Shown: positions 1 to 8,031 of the stretch, in pieces | Layout: each line of letters starts with the position of its first letter | How positions within the stretch are numbered: position 1 is the first letter of the stretch | Assembly (NCBI GenBank): GCA_024680445.1 | Contig: JAILCJ010000130.1 | Coordinates: 1-20,720 of the forward strand | Reading direction: 5' to 3' | Length of the DNA stretch: 20,720 nucleotides | DNA from: Campylobacter sp. | Lineage (GTDB): Bacteria > Campylobacterota > Campylobacteria > Campylobacterales > Campylobacteraceae | Made by a program: the position numbers and the translations under genes | Notes under the pieces: model-generated | What the model saw: only the letters and a program-made list of their open reading frames with translations | Database searches by the model: none | Told to the model about the DNA's origin: nothing

Positions 1-1649
1 TGCTTTATTGTATTTGTATCGTCTAAACCTATATAACACCCTATTAATGATTTTTGAAGCATATCGGCGTCTTCTTTGCTTAAATTTTTATAAGCATCTT
101 TACGCACTATATAATCTTCACACTCCAAGCCGTATTTATCGGCATTTTCGTCATTTTTATCAAAATCAACCTTGGTGTAGGTGTTATCTATCAAATTTAT
201 CATAAATTTCATTGCATCATCATAGTTAAGATGCTCTATCTTGGCTATGCCTTTATCAAATTCTATCTGATTTATCGGTATAGAATCTGTTTTAGCACAT
301 TTTTTATCTTTAAGCATAGGATATAAGCCGTTAAATTTGATACTCTCGCCATTTCTTAGTATCTCGCCACCTGTCAATTTTGAAGAATAAGCAGCATCTA
401 GAGATTTTGTTTTACCACGGCTTGAAACATTAAGGATATAATTTTTACCAGCTACAAGCGATTTTATGCTTTTGTTGCTATCTACCTCATCTTTATTTTC
501 ATCTAAAATATCAAACTCATATTCATAAGGTCTAACGGCAAAAACATCAGAAATGATATTTGAATTAACGCCGGGATCATCTACAAAAAACACCTCTTTG
601 CTCGAATGGTCGTGAAAATACTCAAAGCACTCGCCAGTTTTTACACTAAGTGTTTTTAACAAAGTAGAGCCTTGCTTGTCGTTAAAATAATAAATACCTA
701 TTATTTTTTCATCGTTATTGTCTAATTTTTTAAATTTGGAATTTTTTAAATCCCCTGCCAATAAACAATACCACGATTTATCATGCGAAATTTTTGTTCG
801 AAGCGGAGAGTTAAACAACCAGTCAAAGTCTGTTTTGCCCTTTTGGCTATCAAAAAATTCCTTTTCAACAACTCGGTAATGAGTATCCCAAGCCGAAACA
901 AAATAATTAGGCGGTATGACCTTAAAATTTGGGTTTGGTAACTCATCGTTTGGTAAAAAACTAAGCTCCTCGCTTGGATCAAAGTTTTGATTATAGCCGG
1001 GAGTGTTTTCAAGTTTATCACCCACCAACCACTGCAAATAAAGATTCGCACCTGAGCCCTCGGCACTCATTTCAATCTCATATCTATATTTATGTATTTT
1101 TTTATTATCAAAACTATCTTTTAAATCCTGAGTAGAATTTGGCTTAAAATCTAAACTTTCACTGCCTATATTCCATATATTTATTAGTTCGAAATTATTT
1201 TCATCAAAAAGCTTAAAATTTGCATTTGCTTTCTTAGTTTGGAGATTAAATTTATAATTTGAAATTTTATCTAAGAGCAAGTAGCCTTCGTATCTTGCAC
1301 TATACCAACCGCCCGCTGGTTCGTGATTTCCCATGACTGCCAAAGGCTCTGGGATTCTTTCTTTGCCATTTTTTAAAACAATATCTCTATCGCTAAATGC
1401 GAAAAAAATATGCGTAGCACCTAAATAATAGTTGCGATTTTTATCATCATATATGGGAGTAGATGGTTTGTGTTTGTATTGTTCAAAAACTTTATTAAAA
1501 TATGACCTATAAAGGTCGTTGTCTTTATCTAAGAGATTTTCTGCTATGGGGTTCGTGAAATTTTTACCGCTAAAAAAATATGCCTTGATGTTTAAATTTT
1601 GTGCATTTAAAAAGGCTAAAAAAGCGAATAAAAATACAAAAACCCGCAT
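1..1649 (-). CDS. Secreted PA14-like protein, C-terminus cut by window edge
   Basis: An uninterrupted frame of 549 codons runs from ATG at 1649 to the window edge with no stop, so the 3' end lies outside. Residues 1-16 form a short signal peptide (MRVFVFLFAFLAFLNA, cleavage likely before QN), so the product is exported. Residues about 115-210 look like a PA14/GLEYA-type beta-sandwich: WYSARYEGYLLLDK, then YKFNLQ, and near the end EGSGANLYLQWLVG, where PA14 domains have a similar 'G-x-x-L-x-L-x-W' strand. Around residues 355-373 there is DDPGVN followed by ISDVFAVRP, which reminds me of the 'RPd' segment in MshQ/DUF6701-type pilus-associated proteins; this is a weak resemblance. Five widely spaced Cys residues occur in the C-terminal half. 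The gene lies 24 nt downstream of fliW on the same strand. An adhesin, pilus-tip or carbohydrate-binding role is inference only; the family is not firmly recognised. Confidence 0.8.
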   Translation of the reverse strand, partial: MRVFVFLFAFLAFLNAQNLNIKAYFFSGKNFTNPIAENLLDKDNDLYRSYFNKVFEQYKHKPSTPIYDDKNRNYYLGATHIFFAFSDRDIVLKNGKERIPEPLAVMGNHEPAGGWYSARYEGYLLLDKISNYKFNLQTKKANANFKLFDENNFELINIWNIGSESLDFKPNSTQDLKDSFDNKKIHKYRYEIEMSAEGSGANLYLQWLVGDKLENTPGYNQNFDPSEELSFLPNDELPNPNFKVIPPNYFVSAWDTHYRVVEKEFFDSQKGKTDFDWLFNSPLRTKISHDKSWYCLLAGDLKNSKFKKLDNNDEKIIGIYYFNDKQGSTLLKTLSVKTGECFEYFHDHSSKEVFFVDDPGVNSNIISDVFAVRPYEYEFDILDENKDEVDSNKSIKSLVAGKNYILNVSSRGKTKSLDAAYSSKLTGGEILRNGESIKFNGLYPMLKDKKCAKTDSIPINQIEFDKGIAKIEHLNYDDAMKFMINLIDNTYTKVDFDKNDENADKYGLECEDYIVRKDAYKNLSKEDADMLQKSLIGCYIGLDDTNTIK

Positions 1650-1657
1650 AACAGCAA

Positions 1658-1675
1658 AACCCTAAATTTAGGGTT
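1658..1675. terminator. 18-nt perfect palindrome between fliW and the secreted protein gene
   Basis: AACCCTAAATTTAGGGTT is its own reverse complement. As RNA it could form a 7-bp stem with an AATT loop. It overlaps the fliW stop codon (1676-1674) and lies just before the ATG at 1649. On the minus strand the right arm (TTTAGGG) is the only purine-rich stretch that could serve as ribosome binding site for the downstream gene, about 10 nt before its ATG. Only four T residues follow, so it may be an attenuator or a site that masks translation rather than a full terminator. Confidence 0.45.
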
Positions 1676-2069
1676 ATACTTCTTTGTTATCCAAAAAGAT
1701 TTCCATCATTTGTGCTGGACCGTATTGAGGATATGCGTTACTATCAAGAACAACTTGAGAAAGTGTCATATTTGACATATTACAAACTATCGGTGCGATA
1801 AAATTTACGGTTGATTTTTCGAGCGGTAGGGCAACTACTATAATATTATAGACCCTAAGTTCGCTATTGTCATTGATATCCATAAGTTCTTGGTAATAAT
1901 CAGGGATATCAAAGCCATAGTTTTTAATAAGTGCATAAGGATTTATCATTGTAAATGATGCTTCATCATCTTTTGTTGAAAGTTTTACAAAAAATTCATC
2001 ATATTCTGTAATTTCAGCAGTTTTGATGTGCTCAAATCCCAAAATCGGGCTCTTAACAGTAAAAGTCAT
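1674..2069 (-). CDS. fliW: Flagellar assembly factor FliW
   Basis: A 131-residue protein that matches FliW in length and pattern: an N-terminal segment with [12 protein letters not shown], a central 'FTMINPYAL' strand, and the C-terminal [10 protein letters not shown]...[11 protein letters not shown] block typical of the family. From family knowledge, FliW is a cytoplasmic protein that binds flagellin and also binds the translational repressor CsrA. In Campylobacter this couples free flagellin levels to translation of flagellin mRNA. The ATG is supported by AAGGAG 6 nt upstream. It is divergent from bamD-lon, an arrangement I recall from C. jejuni. A palindrome overlaps its stop codon and separates it from the secreted protein gene downstream. 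Confidence 0.93.
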   Translation of the reverse strand: MTFTVKSPILGFEHIKTAEITEYDEFFVKLSTKDDEASFTMINPYALIKNYGFDIPDYYQELMDINDNSELRVYNIIVVALPLEKSTVNFIAPIVCNMSNMTLSQVVLDSNAYPQYGPAQMMEIFLDNKEV

Positions 2070-2098
2070 TGTATGCTCCTTGTAAAAAAATTTGCGTT

Positions 2099-2104
2099 AT
2101 TGTA
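2099..2104 (-). promoter_or_regulatory. Candidate -10 element for fliW
   Basis: Read on the minus strand, TGATACAATAAC contains TACAAT, a near-consensus sigma-70 -10 box, about 30 nt before the fliW ATG, which would give a leader of roughly 23 nt. The upstream DNA is T/A-rich as in Campylobacter promoters. I do not see a convincing sigma-28 or sigma-54 site here. Confidence 0.4.
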
Positions 2105-2157
2105 TCATTTTTAAAATAAAATTTACTAAATTTATACAAAAATAATAGCAAAAAATG

Positions 2158-2163
2158 TAAAAT
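2158..2163 (+). promoter_or_regulatory. Candidate -10 element for bamD-lon
   Basis: TGTAAAATACC contains TAAAAT directly after TG, in a strongly A/T-rich region, about 31 nt before the bamD ATG. It is compatible with a Campylobacter sigma-70 promoter but does not match consensus perfectly. The 125-bp divergent region 2070-2194 holds this, the fliW promoter and no gene. Confidence 0.35.
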
Positions 2164-2194
2164 ACCACGAAAAAATCATTACACAAGGATTAAA

Positions 2195-2842
2195 ATGCGA
2201 AAATTTCTCAAATTTGTATTCATCATTGCCCTAAGTTTTGGCTTTGTTGGTTGTGCCGAAAAATACACTGAACTATACAATCTAAGTCCAGAAGAGTGGT
2301 ACGAACAAATCATAGCCGATATAAAAGCAGGCGATCATGAAAATGCTGACAAACACTATATATCAATGGCAAGCGAACATGTCGCAAGTCCGCTTTTAGA
2401 GCAAATTTTGCTTATCTTGGCTCAAGCTCACGCCGATGCAGAAGAATATATACTCTCAAATCACTATCTTGACGAATATATCAAAAAATACGGCGATAAC
2501 GGCGATAAAACCGAATTTGCACAATACCTAAAAATCAAAGCAAATTTCGATAGCTTTGCCCAACCAAACCGCAATCAAAAACTCATGGAGGACAGCATAA
2601 GAGAGATAGAAAAATTTCTTTACGCTTATCCAAACACCAAATTCCGCCCTCTCATAGACACCATGCTTATCAAATTTAAACTTGCAGTTTATTATCTTGA
2701 TATGAGTATTTACGACCTTTATATGAGAACAGGACGCGAAACATCGGCTAAAATTTATAAAGAGAAACTAGATACCTCATCGCTAAAAGATGCAAATTTA
2801 CTCGAACCAAATTTGCCTTGGTACAGAAGTATGTTTGAGTAG
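2195..2842 (+). CDS. bamD: Outer membrane assembly lipoprotein BamD (ComL/YfiO)
   Basis: A 215-residue lipoprotein. Residues 1-19 are a signal peptide ([14 protein letters not shown]) ending in a lipobox with the lipidated Cys at residue 20. The mature part is helical with TPR-like pairs, for example [20 protein letters not shown], then [20 protein letters not shown] and [13 protein letters not shown]. This is the BamD/ComL layout, where the TPR solenoid docks on BamA POTRA domains at the inner face of the outer membrane and helps insert beta-barrel proteins. AAGGA lies 5 nt before the ATG. lon starts 8 nt after the stop, so the two are probably cotranscribed. BamA itself is encoded at 15733 in this window. 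Its length is slightly below the roughly 245 residues of E. coli BamD. Confidence 0.9.
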   Translation: MRKFLKFVFIIALSFGFVGCAEKYTELYNLSPEEWYEQIIADIKAGDHENADKHYISMASEHVASPLLEQILLILAQAHADAEEYILSNHYLDEYIKKYGDNGDKTEFAQYLKIKANFDSFAQPNRNQKLMEDSIREIEKFLYAYPNTKFRPLIDTMLIKFKLAVYYLDMSIYDLYMRTGRETSAKIYKEKLDTSSLKDANLLEPNLPWYRSMFE

Positions 2843-2850
2843 GCACAACT

Positions 2851-5265
2851 ATGGAGATAAACGAAAACAAACTTTTTCCATCTGAACTACCTATCATAGT
2901 TGAGGACGAACTTTTTTTATATCCTTTTATGATAACACCGCTTTTTTTAAGTGATGATGAAAATTTACAAGCCTTAGACTTTGCATTAAACAACGAAACG
3001 CCTGTATTTATCGCACCGACTAAACCGCAAAATGACGGAGAAAGAAATTTTGGTGCCATTTACGACGCTGGCGTTATTGGCACGATAATGAGACGAGTTG
3101 CTTTGCCTGATGGCAGAGTAAAAATTTTATTTCAAGGTAGAGACAAAGCAAGGATAATCGAGCCAACAAGCAAATTACCGCTAAAAGCCATAGTCGATAT
3201 CATACATGTCAAGCGTCCAACACAAGCAAAAACAGACGCTCTTTTGGCTGTGCTTCGTGAAAAAGTAAGAGAGCTAAGCGTATTTAGCCACTTTTTTTCA
3301 AGCGATTTGTTAAAAACCGTTGAAGAAAGCATAGAAGCTGTGCGTGTTTGCGACCTAGTTTCTAGTGCTTTAAGACTTAAAAAACAAACAGCTTATAATT
3401 TTTTCATAGAAGATGACTTAGAACAAAGAATTTTAAAACTCATAGACTATGTTATCGAAGAAATCGAAGCTAGCAAGCTACAAAAAGAGATAAAAAACAA
3501 AGTTCACTCTAAGATAGACAAAACAAATAAAGAATATTTTTTAAAAGAACAGCTAAAACAAATTCAAGCCGAACTTGGCACAAACAACGATAGAGACGAA
3601 GAAATAGACGAATACTATAAAAAGCTTGAAAAAAAGAAAAAATTTATGGGCGAAGACGCATACAAAGAGAGCAAAAAACAAATCGACAAACTCTCGCGTA
3701 TGCATCCAGATAGTGCAGACGCCAACACTTTGCAAAGTTATCTTGACTGGGTTTTAGAAGTGCCTTTTGAAAACATAGCCAAAAAAAAATCCTCTATCGC
3801 AGAAGTCAGCAAACATTTAAACGCCGATCATTACAGCCTTGAAAAACCAAAAGAACGTATACAAGAGTATTTTGCCTTGCGTGAATTGCTAGAACTTCGC
3901 GGACTAAATGACAAGGTTAATAATGGAGCGATTTTATGTTTTGTAGGACCTCCGGGCGTTGGTAAAACAAGTCTTGCAAATTCTATCGCCAAAGCCCTTA
4001 AACGCGAACTTGTTCGCATAGCACTTGGGGGACTTGAAGATGTTAATGAACTTCGTGGGCACCGCCGAACTTACATAGGTGCCATGCCCGGACGCATAGT
4101 TCAAGGACTCATAGAAGCAAAGCAAATGAATCCTGTGGTTGTACTTGATGAGATAGATAAAGTCGGACGAAGTTATCGAGGCGATCCAACTGCTGTTATG
4201 CTTGAAATTTTAGATCCCGAACAAAATAACAAATTTAGGGATTATTATTTAAATTTCAACATTGATCTAAGCAAGATAATTTTCATAGCAACCGCAAACG
4301 AAGTTAGCACTATACCGCCAGCACTTCGTGATAGGATGGAATTTATCGAACTTAGCTCTTATACACCGCAAGAAAAATTTGAGATAGCAAAAAGTTTTTT
4401 GGTGCCACAAGAGCTTGAAAAACACGGACTTAAAAATACAGACATTAGATTCAATAAAGACGGACTTGAACTTATAATCTCTGATTATACAAGAGAAAGC
4501 GGAGTTAGAAATTTACGCCGTCGCATAGCCGATATAATGCGAAAAGTCGCTAAAAATATCATTTCTAACAAAGAACAAGGAAAAGTTGTCATAACTGCTA
4601 AAAATTTAAAAGACTTTTTAGAAAAAAAGGTTTATGAGATAGAACCAGCCGATAAAAAAGATCAGATAGGACAGGTAAATGGACTTGCTTGGACTAGCGT
4701 TGGTGGCGATGTTTTGCGTGTTGAAGCAATTCGCATACAAGGCAAAGGTGCCATGCAAATCACCGGCCAACTCGGCGATGTTATGAAAGAATCGGCTCAA
4801 ATCGCATTTAGCGTCGCAAAGGTTTTGATAGATAAGAAAAAAGTCAAAGTACCTATGAGTATAGTGCCTAAATTTGATGATGATAAGCGAAAACTTGAAG
4901 CTAGCGATGTTTATCGTAGATATGATTTGCACTTGCATGTGCCAGAGGGTGCAACACCAAAAGACGGCCCAAGTGCTGGTATAACCATGGTTACGGCGAT
5001 AGTATCGATACTAAGTGATACCAAGGTTCGCCACGATGTTGCCATGACTGGCGAAATAACACTTAGCGGACGCGTTTTACCTATCGGTGGGCTTAAAGAA
5101 AAACTTATAGCCGCTCACAAAGCCGGTATAAAACTAGCCCTAATCCCACGAAAAAACTACGAAAGAGACCTTGATGATATCCCAGATGATGTCAAAAAAG
5201 ACATGCAAATCAAAGCCGTTGATATCATTGACGATGTCCTAAAAATGGCACTTGTTGCCAAATAA
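2851..5265 (+). CDS. lon: ATP-dependent protease Lon
   Basis: An 804-residue cytosolic AAA+ serine protease that degrades misfolded and regulatory proteins. Domains in order: N-terminal substrate-binding LON domain (about residues 7-200), a helical linker with coiled-coil character (about 200-300), the AAA+ module with Walker [10 protein letters not shown] at 366-374 and Walker [10 protein letters not shown], and the C-terminal protease domain. The catalytic dyad is intact: Ser708 in KDGPSAG and Lys751 in GGLKEKL, 43 residues apart as in E. coli (S679/K722). Length is normal for LonA. The start ATG is 8 nt after bamD with only a weak AGTAGG before it, so translation may be coupled to bamD. 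I see no heat-shock operator such as CIRCE upstream. Confidence 0.97.
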   Translation: MEINENKLFPSELPIIVEDELFLYPFMITPLFLSDDENLQALDFALNNETPVFIAPTKPQNDGERNFGAIYDAGVIGTIMRRVALPDGRVKILFQGRDKARIIEPTSKLPLKAIVDIIHVKRPTQAKTDALLAVLREKVRELSVFSHFFSSDLLKTVEESIEAVRVCDLVSSALRLKKQTAYNFFIEDDLEQRILKLIDYVIEEIEASKLQKEIKNKVHSKIDKTNKEYFLKEQLKQIQAELGTNNDRDEEIDEYYKKLEKKKKFMGEDAYKESKKQIDKLSRMHPDSADANTLQSYLDWVLEVPFENIAKKKSSIAEVSKHLNADHYSLEKPKERIQEYFALRELLELRGLNDKVNNGAILCFVGPPGVGKTSLANSIAKALKRELVRIALGGLEDVNELRGHRRTYIGAMPGRIVQGLIEAKQMNPVVVLDEIDKVGRSYRGDPTAVMLEILDPEQNNKFRDYYLNFNIDLSKIIFIATANEVSTIPPALRDRMEFIELSSYTPQEKFEIAKSFLVPQELEKHGLKNTDIRFNKDGLELIISDYTRESGVRNLRRRIADIMRKVAKNIISNKEQGKVVITAKNLKDFLEKKVYEIEPADKKDQIGQVNGLAWTSVGGDVLRVEAIRIQGKGAMQITGQLGDVMKESAQIAFSVAKVLIDKKKVKVPMSIVPKFDDDKRKLEASDVYRRYDLHLHVPEGATPKDGPSAGITMVTAIVSILSDTKVRHDVAMTGEITLSGRVLPIGGLKEKLIAAHKAGIKLALIPRKNYERDLDDIPDDVKKDMQIKAVDIIDDVLKMALVAK

Positions 5266-5271
5266 TCTTAT

Positions 5272-5309
5272 AAATTTCAGAATTTCTTAGCTTTGAAATT
5301 CTGAAATTT
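5272..5309 (+). terminator. Strong hairpin after lon
   Basis: A perfect 15-bp inverted repeat: AAATTTCAGAATTTC at 5272-5286 and its complement at 5295-5309, with an 8-nt loop TTAGCTTT. It begins 7 nt after the lon stop codon. An outer CTTAT/ATAAG pair can extend it with a bulge. No uninterrupted T-run follows on the plus strand, so it could protect the 3' end of the lon mRNA as well as, or instead of, ending transcription. Confidence 0.6.
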
Positions 5310-5450
5310 GCCTTATAAGCCTTGCAAATCAACACTTTTGACCATTAAGCCAAAATTTTATACTTACGATATTTCTATCAAATTTGATTTATATAATAAA
5401 TTTACCAAGCATACATTTTTGAGATAAAAAAGTTCTTTAAATTTGATAAT

Positions 5451-5487
5451 AAAAAATCAAATTTGATGTAAAGTTGTTTGATTTTTT
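5451..5487 (+). terminator. A/T hairpin with T-run, possible backup terminator
   Basis: AAAAAATCAAA at 5451-5461 pairs with TTTGATTTTTT at 5477-5487 around a 15-nt loop; one more T follows. The shape, A-tract / stem / T-tract, is that of an intrinsic terminator, but the stem has only two G-C pairs and would be weak. It contains one ATCAAATTTGAT palindrome. Confidence 0.3.
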
Positions 5488-5562
5488 TAAAAAGTTACTT
5501 GGCTTTGATGTGATTTAATTATATAAGAAAATGAAGCACTTAAAAAAGGGCATAATGCTAAA

Positions 5563-5596
5563 TTTATCCTTGCTAAAAGCTTTTAACAAGGATAAA
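5563..5596 (-). terminator. Hairpin after fhs, end of the ten-gene run
   Basis: TTTATCCTTGCTAAAAGC pairs with GCTTTTAACAAGGATAAA, a nearly perfect inverted repeat with a single internal mismatch and very little loop (5563-5572 with 5587-5596 as outer arms). It lies 14 nt beyond the fhs stop codon in the minus-strand direction and is followed there by TTTAGC. It is well placed to end transcripts from the long minus-strand operon. Confidence 0.55.
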
Positions 5597-5610
5597 AATT
5601 TGCATGAATT

Positions 5611-7257
5611 TTACGAAAGTCCGCTAATAATACCACCATTAGTTATTTTCATATTTACAGCATTTGGCACCTTTGAAAGTCCTGGCATAAGCATGATCTT
5701 GCCACAAATCGCAACTATAAATCCCGCTCCGGCTCTGATTTCAAGATCTTTTACACTAAATTTAAAGCCCTTTGGACGTCCCAAAAGTTTTTCATCATCG
5801 CTAAAACTATACTGCGTTTTTGCGATACAAACAGGCAATTTATCAAATCCTAGTTCTTTTATACTATCCAAAGCCTTTTGTGCCTTTGGTTCAAAGATTA
5901 TGCTACCTGCACCATAAACACGAGTTGCAACCTTTGTGATCTTAGTAACGATATCATCGCCATTTTCATAAGCAAATTTGATAGTTTTTCGCACTTCGCA
6001 CTCATCTATTACAAGTTTTGCAAGCTCTATAGCCCCTTTGCTACCTTTGGCGAAGTTTTCACAAATCGCCATTTTAACGCCATTGTTTTTACAAAATTCG
6101 CTAACAAAGGCTATTTCCTCGTCGGTATCAAAACTGAATCTATTTAAAGCAACGATAGGATTTAGTCCGAATTTTTTCAAATTATCGATATGACCTTCAA
6201 GGTTTGAAATGCCGATTTTAAGGGCAGGCATATCTGGTTTTGTTATCTCGTCTTTTTGTGTGCCACCGTTGTATTTTAATGAGCGAATCGTGCTAACCAA
6301 AACCACAGCATTAGGCAAAATTTTTGCACGGCGACATTTTATATCCATAAATTTTTCAGCTCCAAGTTCTGAACCAAAACCAGCCTCTGTTACGGTATAA
6401 TCAGCCAAAGACATGGCAAGTTTTGTAGCCACTATGGAGTTGCAACCATGAGCGATATTTGCAAATGGGCCGCCATGAACAAGAGTTGGCGTATGCTCCA
6501 AGGTTTGCATCAAATTTGGTTTGATCGCGTCTTTTAAAAGTATAGCCACGGCGTCTGTACAACCGAGATCTCGCACATAAACTGGCTTACCATCAAAATT
6601 ATAAGCCACCATAATGTTTGCTATATTTTTTTTGAGTTCTGAAAGTTTATTTGAAAGGCAAAGTATAGCCATGATCTCGCTTGCGGCGGTGATATTAAAA
6701 CCATCGCTTCGCTCAACTCCGTTTGCCTTACTACCTTGGGCTATCGTTATTTGACGCAAAGCTCTATCGTTCATATCCATACATCTTTTCCATATGATTT
6801 TATCTATACCAAGTGGATTTCCTTGATGTATGCTGTTATCAATAATAGCCGAAATAAGATTATTTGCCGAAGTTATAGCATGAAAATCGCCAGTAAAGTG
6901 CAAATTTAACTCATCCATAGGTGCAAGCTGTGAGTATCCACCGCCTGCTGCTCCGCCTTTGATACCAAAAACAGGTCCCAAACTTGGCTCACGAAGTGCA
7001 AGGCAAGTTTTTTTACCAAGTGCCTTTAAAGCATCGCCTAGACCGATAGAAGTGGTTGTTTTACCTTCTCCGTATGGGGTCGGATTCATAGCCGTTACAA
7101 GGATAAGTTTGCCAAGTTTTTTACCCGGTTTTAGATTTAACTTTGCCTTATAGTGTCCGTACTGCTCGATAACATCGTCATTTAAGCCTAATTGACTGGC
7201 AACTTGTGAAATTTTATCTAATCGTGCTTTATTTGCTATTTCGATATCGCTTAACAT
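5611..7257 (-). CDS. fhs: Formate-tetrahydrofolate ligase
   Basis: A 548-residue enzyme (family about 555) that makes 10-formyl-THF from formate, THF and ATP, feeding purine synthesis and formylation of initiator Met-tRNA. The family's ATP-binding loop TPYGEGKTTT is at residues 60-69, followed by LREPSLGPVFGIKGGAAGGG and MDELNLHFTGD, both hallmark FTHFS motifs, and the C-terminal GGIISGLS. I chose ATG at 7257, giving MLSDIEIANKARLDK: it lies 1 nt after the rimP stop and has GGAG 7 nt upstream, and it matches where FTHFS proteins usually begin. An upstream in-frame ATG at 7299 would add 14 residues but lies inside rimP. This is the last gene of the run; a hairpin follows. Confidence 0.96.
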   Translation of the reverse strand: MLSDIEIANKARLDKISQVASQLGLNDDVIEQYGHYKAKLNLKPGKKLGKLILVTAMNPTPYGEGKTTTSIGLGDALKALGKKTCLALREPSLGPVFGIKGGAAGGGYSQLAPMDELNLHFTGDFHAITSANNLISAIIDNSIHQGNPLGIDKIIWKRCMDMNDRALRQITIAQGSKANGVERSDGFNITAASEIMAILCLSNKLSELKKNIANIMVAYNFDGKPVYVRDLGCTDAVAILLKDAIKPNLMQTLEHTPTLVHGGPFANIAHGCNSIVATKLAMSLADYTVTEAGFGSELGAEKFMDIKCRRAKILPNAVVLVSTIRSLKYNGGTQKDEITKPDMPALKIGISNLEGHIDNLKKFGLNPIVALNRFSFDTDEEIAFVSEFCKNNGVKMAICENFAKGSKGAIELAKLVIDECEVRKTIKFAYENGDDIVTKITKVATRVYGAGSIIFEPKAQKALDSIKELGFDKLPVCIAKTQYSFSDDEKLLGRPKGFKFSVKDLEIRAGAGFIVAICGKIMLMPGLSKVPNAVNMKITNGGIISGLS

Positions 7258-7258
7258 T

Positions 7259-7675
7259 TTACCACTCCATATAAGTTTTTGCTTTTTTGATTTCATCAAA
7301 ATTTATCATGAAAATACCTTCATCATTTTCGATAGCTATGCCGATTTCATCGGCTTTTACTAAACGACCTTTAAAAAGTTGTGTAAGAGTTTTTACACTC
7401 ACTAACTCACCCAAACTAAGTTTAAAATGCCTAGGATTTTCAAGTTTTCTTTCAAGCCCCGGAGAGCTAAGCTCTAAAAAATATTCGCCATCAACTGGGG
7501 GTGTAACATCAAAAATCGGTGATAATAGCCTTGAAACCGCCTCGCACTCATCAAGACTTACGCCACCTTCTTTCGTGATATAAACCCTATAAATTTTCTT
7601 GCCATTTTCGCTTACGACCTCATCGCCATAAAGCTCTACACCGCACTGCTGGACAAGTTTTTCAAGTTCTTTCAT
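7259..7675 (-). CDS. rimP: Ribosome maturation factor RimP
   Basis: A 138-residue cytosolic protein that acts in late assembly of the 30S subunit. The family signature is present as YFLELSSPGLERKL (RimP: 'Y-x-L-E-V-S-S-P-G-L-D-R-x-L'), preceded by GGVSLDECEAVSRLLSPIFD, the conserved helix. The N-terminal alpha/beta domain is followed by a short SH3-like C-terminal domain from about residue 85. The ATG overlaps the rbfA stop by 4 nt (ATGA), indicating translational coupling, and fhs starts 1 nt after its stop. Confidence 0.93.
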   Translation of the reverse strand: MKELEKLVQQCGVELYGDEVVSENGKKIYRVYITKEGGVSLDECEAVSRLLSPIFDVTPPVDGEYFLELSSPGLERKLENPRHFKLSLGELVSVKTLTQLFKGRLVKADEIGIAIENDEGIFMINFDEIKKAKTYMEW

Positions 7676-8031
7676 TTGCCAAGTTCCTTTGAAATTTGGT
7701 CAAAAAGTTTATCCATGTGATTTTGGTACTCTAATCTATCATCAAATTTGAAATGAAAATTTGGCGTACGGTACCAACCCTCGGCACTCATACAATAATT
7801 TTGTATATGTTTATTGACCTTTTTTAGATGTCTTAATACATACTCTTGTTCTTTTTCGTCAAAAGCCATTTTATCAAGATAAACAAAGGCATCATATCTG
7901 CCTTTTTTGCACTCCACATCGGTTACGCAAAGTCCCTTTAACATAGTATCATCAAGGCTTGAAAGTGCTTCTGGGATGAGCTGTTTTAACACGCTTTGCG
8001 TACGAAGTCGTTTTATCTCGCTTGGATTCAT
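7672..8031 (-). CDS. rbfA: Ribosome-binding factor A
   Basis: A 119-residue KH-type protein that binds the 30S subunit and helps mature the 5' end region of 16S rRNA. It starts with [22 protein letters not shown], the N-terminal R-x-x-R helix of RbfA, and ends with [17 protein letters not shown], matching the RbfA 'R-x-x-P-x-L-x-F-x-x-D' block. Its ATG overlaps the infB stop by 4 nt and its stop overlaps the rimP start by 4 nt, so the three are translated as a coupled group. Confidence 0.92.
   Translation of the reverse strand: MNPSEIKRLRTQSVLKQLIPEALSSLDDTMLKGLCVTDVECKKGRYDAFVYLDKMAFDEKEQEYVLRHLKKVNKHIQNYCMSAEGWYRTPNFHFKFDDRLEYQNHMDKLFDQISKELGK

Larger units (their letters stand above)
5266..5610. 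other. Gene-free convergent region between lon and fhs
   Basis: No credible coding sequence lies in these 345 bases. The stretch is very A/T-rich and holds three inverted repeats (listed separately) and two copies of the 12-nt palindrome ATCAAATTTGAT at 5377-5388 and 5456-5467. The core CAAATTTGA is also scattered elsewhere in the window, so it may simply reflect genome oligomer bias. No tRNA or rRNA is visible. Confidence 0.7.

Noticed and set aside
1..1649. Apparent gene-free region or decayed gene at the left edge
   Set aside because: Translating the minus strand by hand from ATG 1649 gives one continuous frame with a signal peptide; it only looks empty because the stop lies outside the window. 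Small frames within it (for example 746-1066) are shadows.
2070..2194. Flagellar sigma-28 or sigma-54 promoter for fliW
   Set aside because: No convincing consensus with correct spacing could be seen; TACAAT as a sigma-70 -10 fits better.
5531..5917. Plus-strand frame over the fhs 3' end
   Set aside because: It runs antisense through a well-conserved enzyme and through its terminator hairpin; no family resemblance.
7258..7299. Longer fhs start at ATG 7299
   Set aside because: It would lie inside rimP and add a stretch not typical of the family; the ATG at 7257 has GGAG at 7 nt and directly follows the rimP stop.
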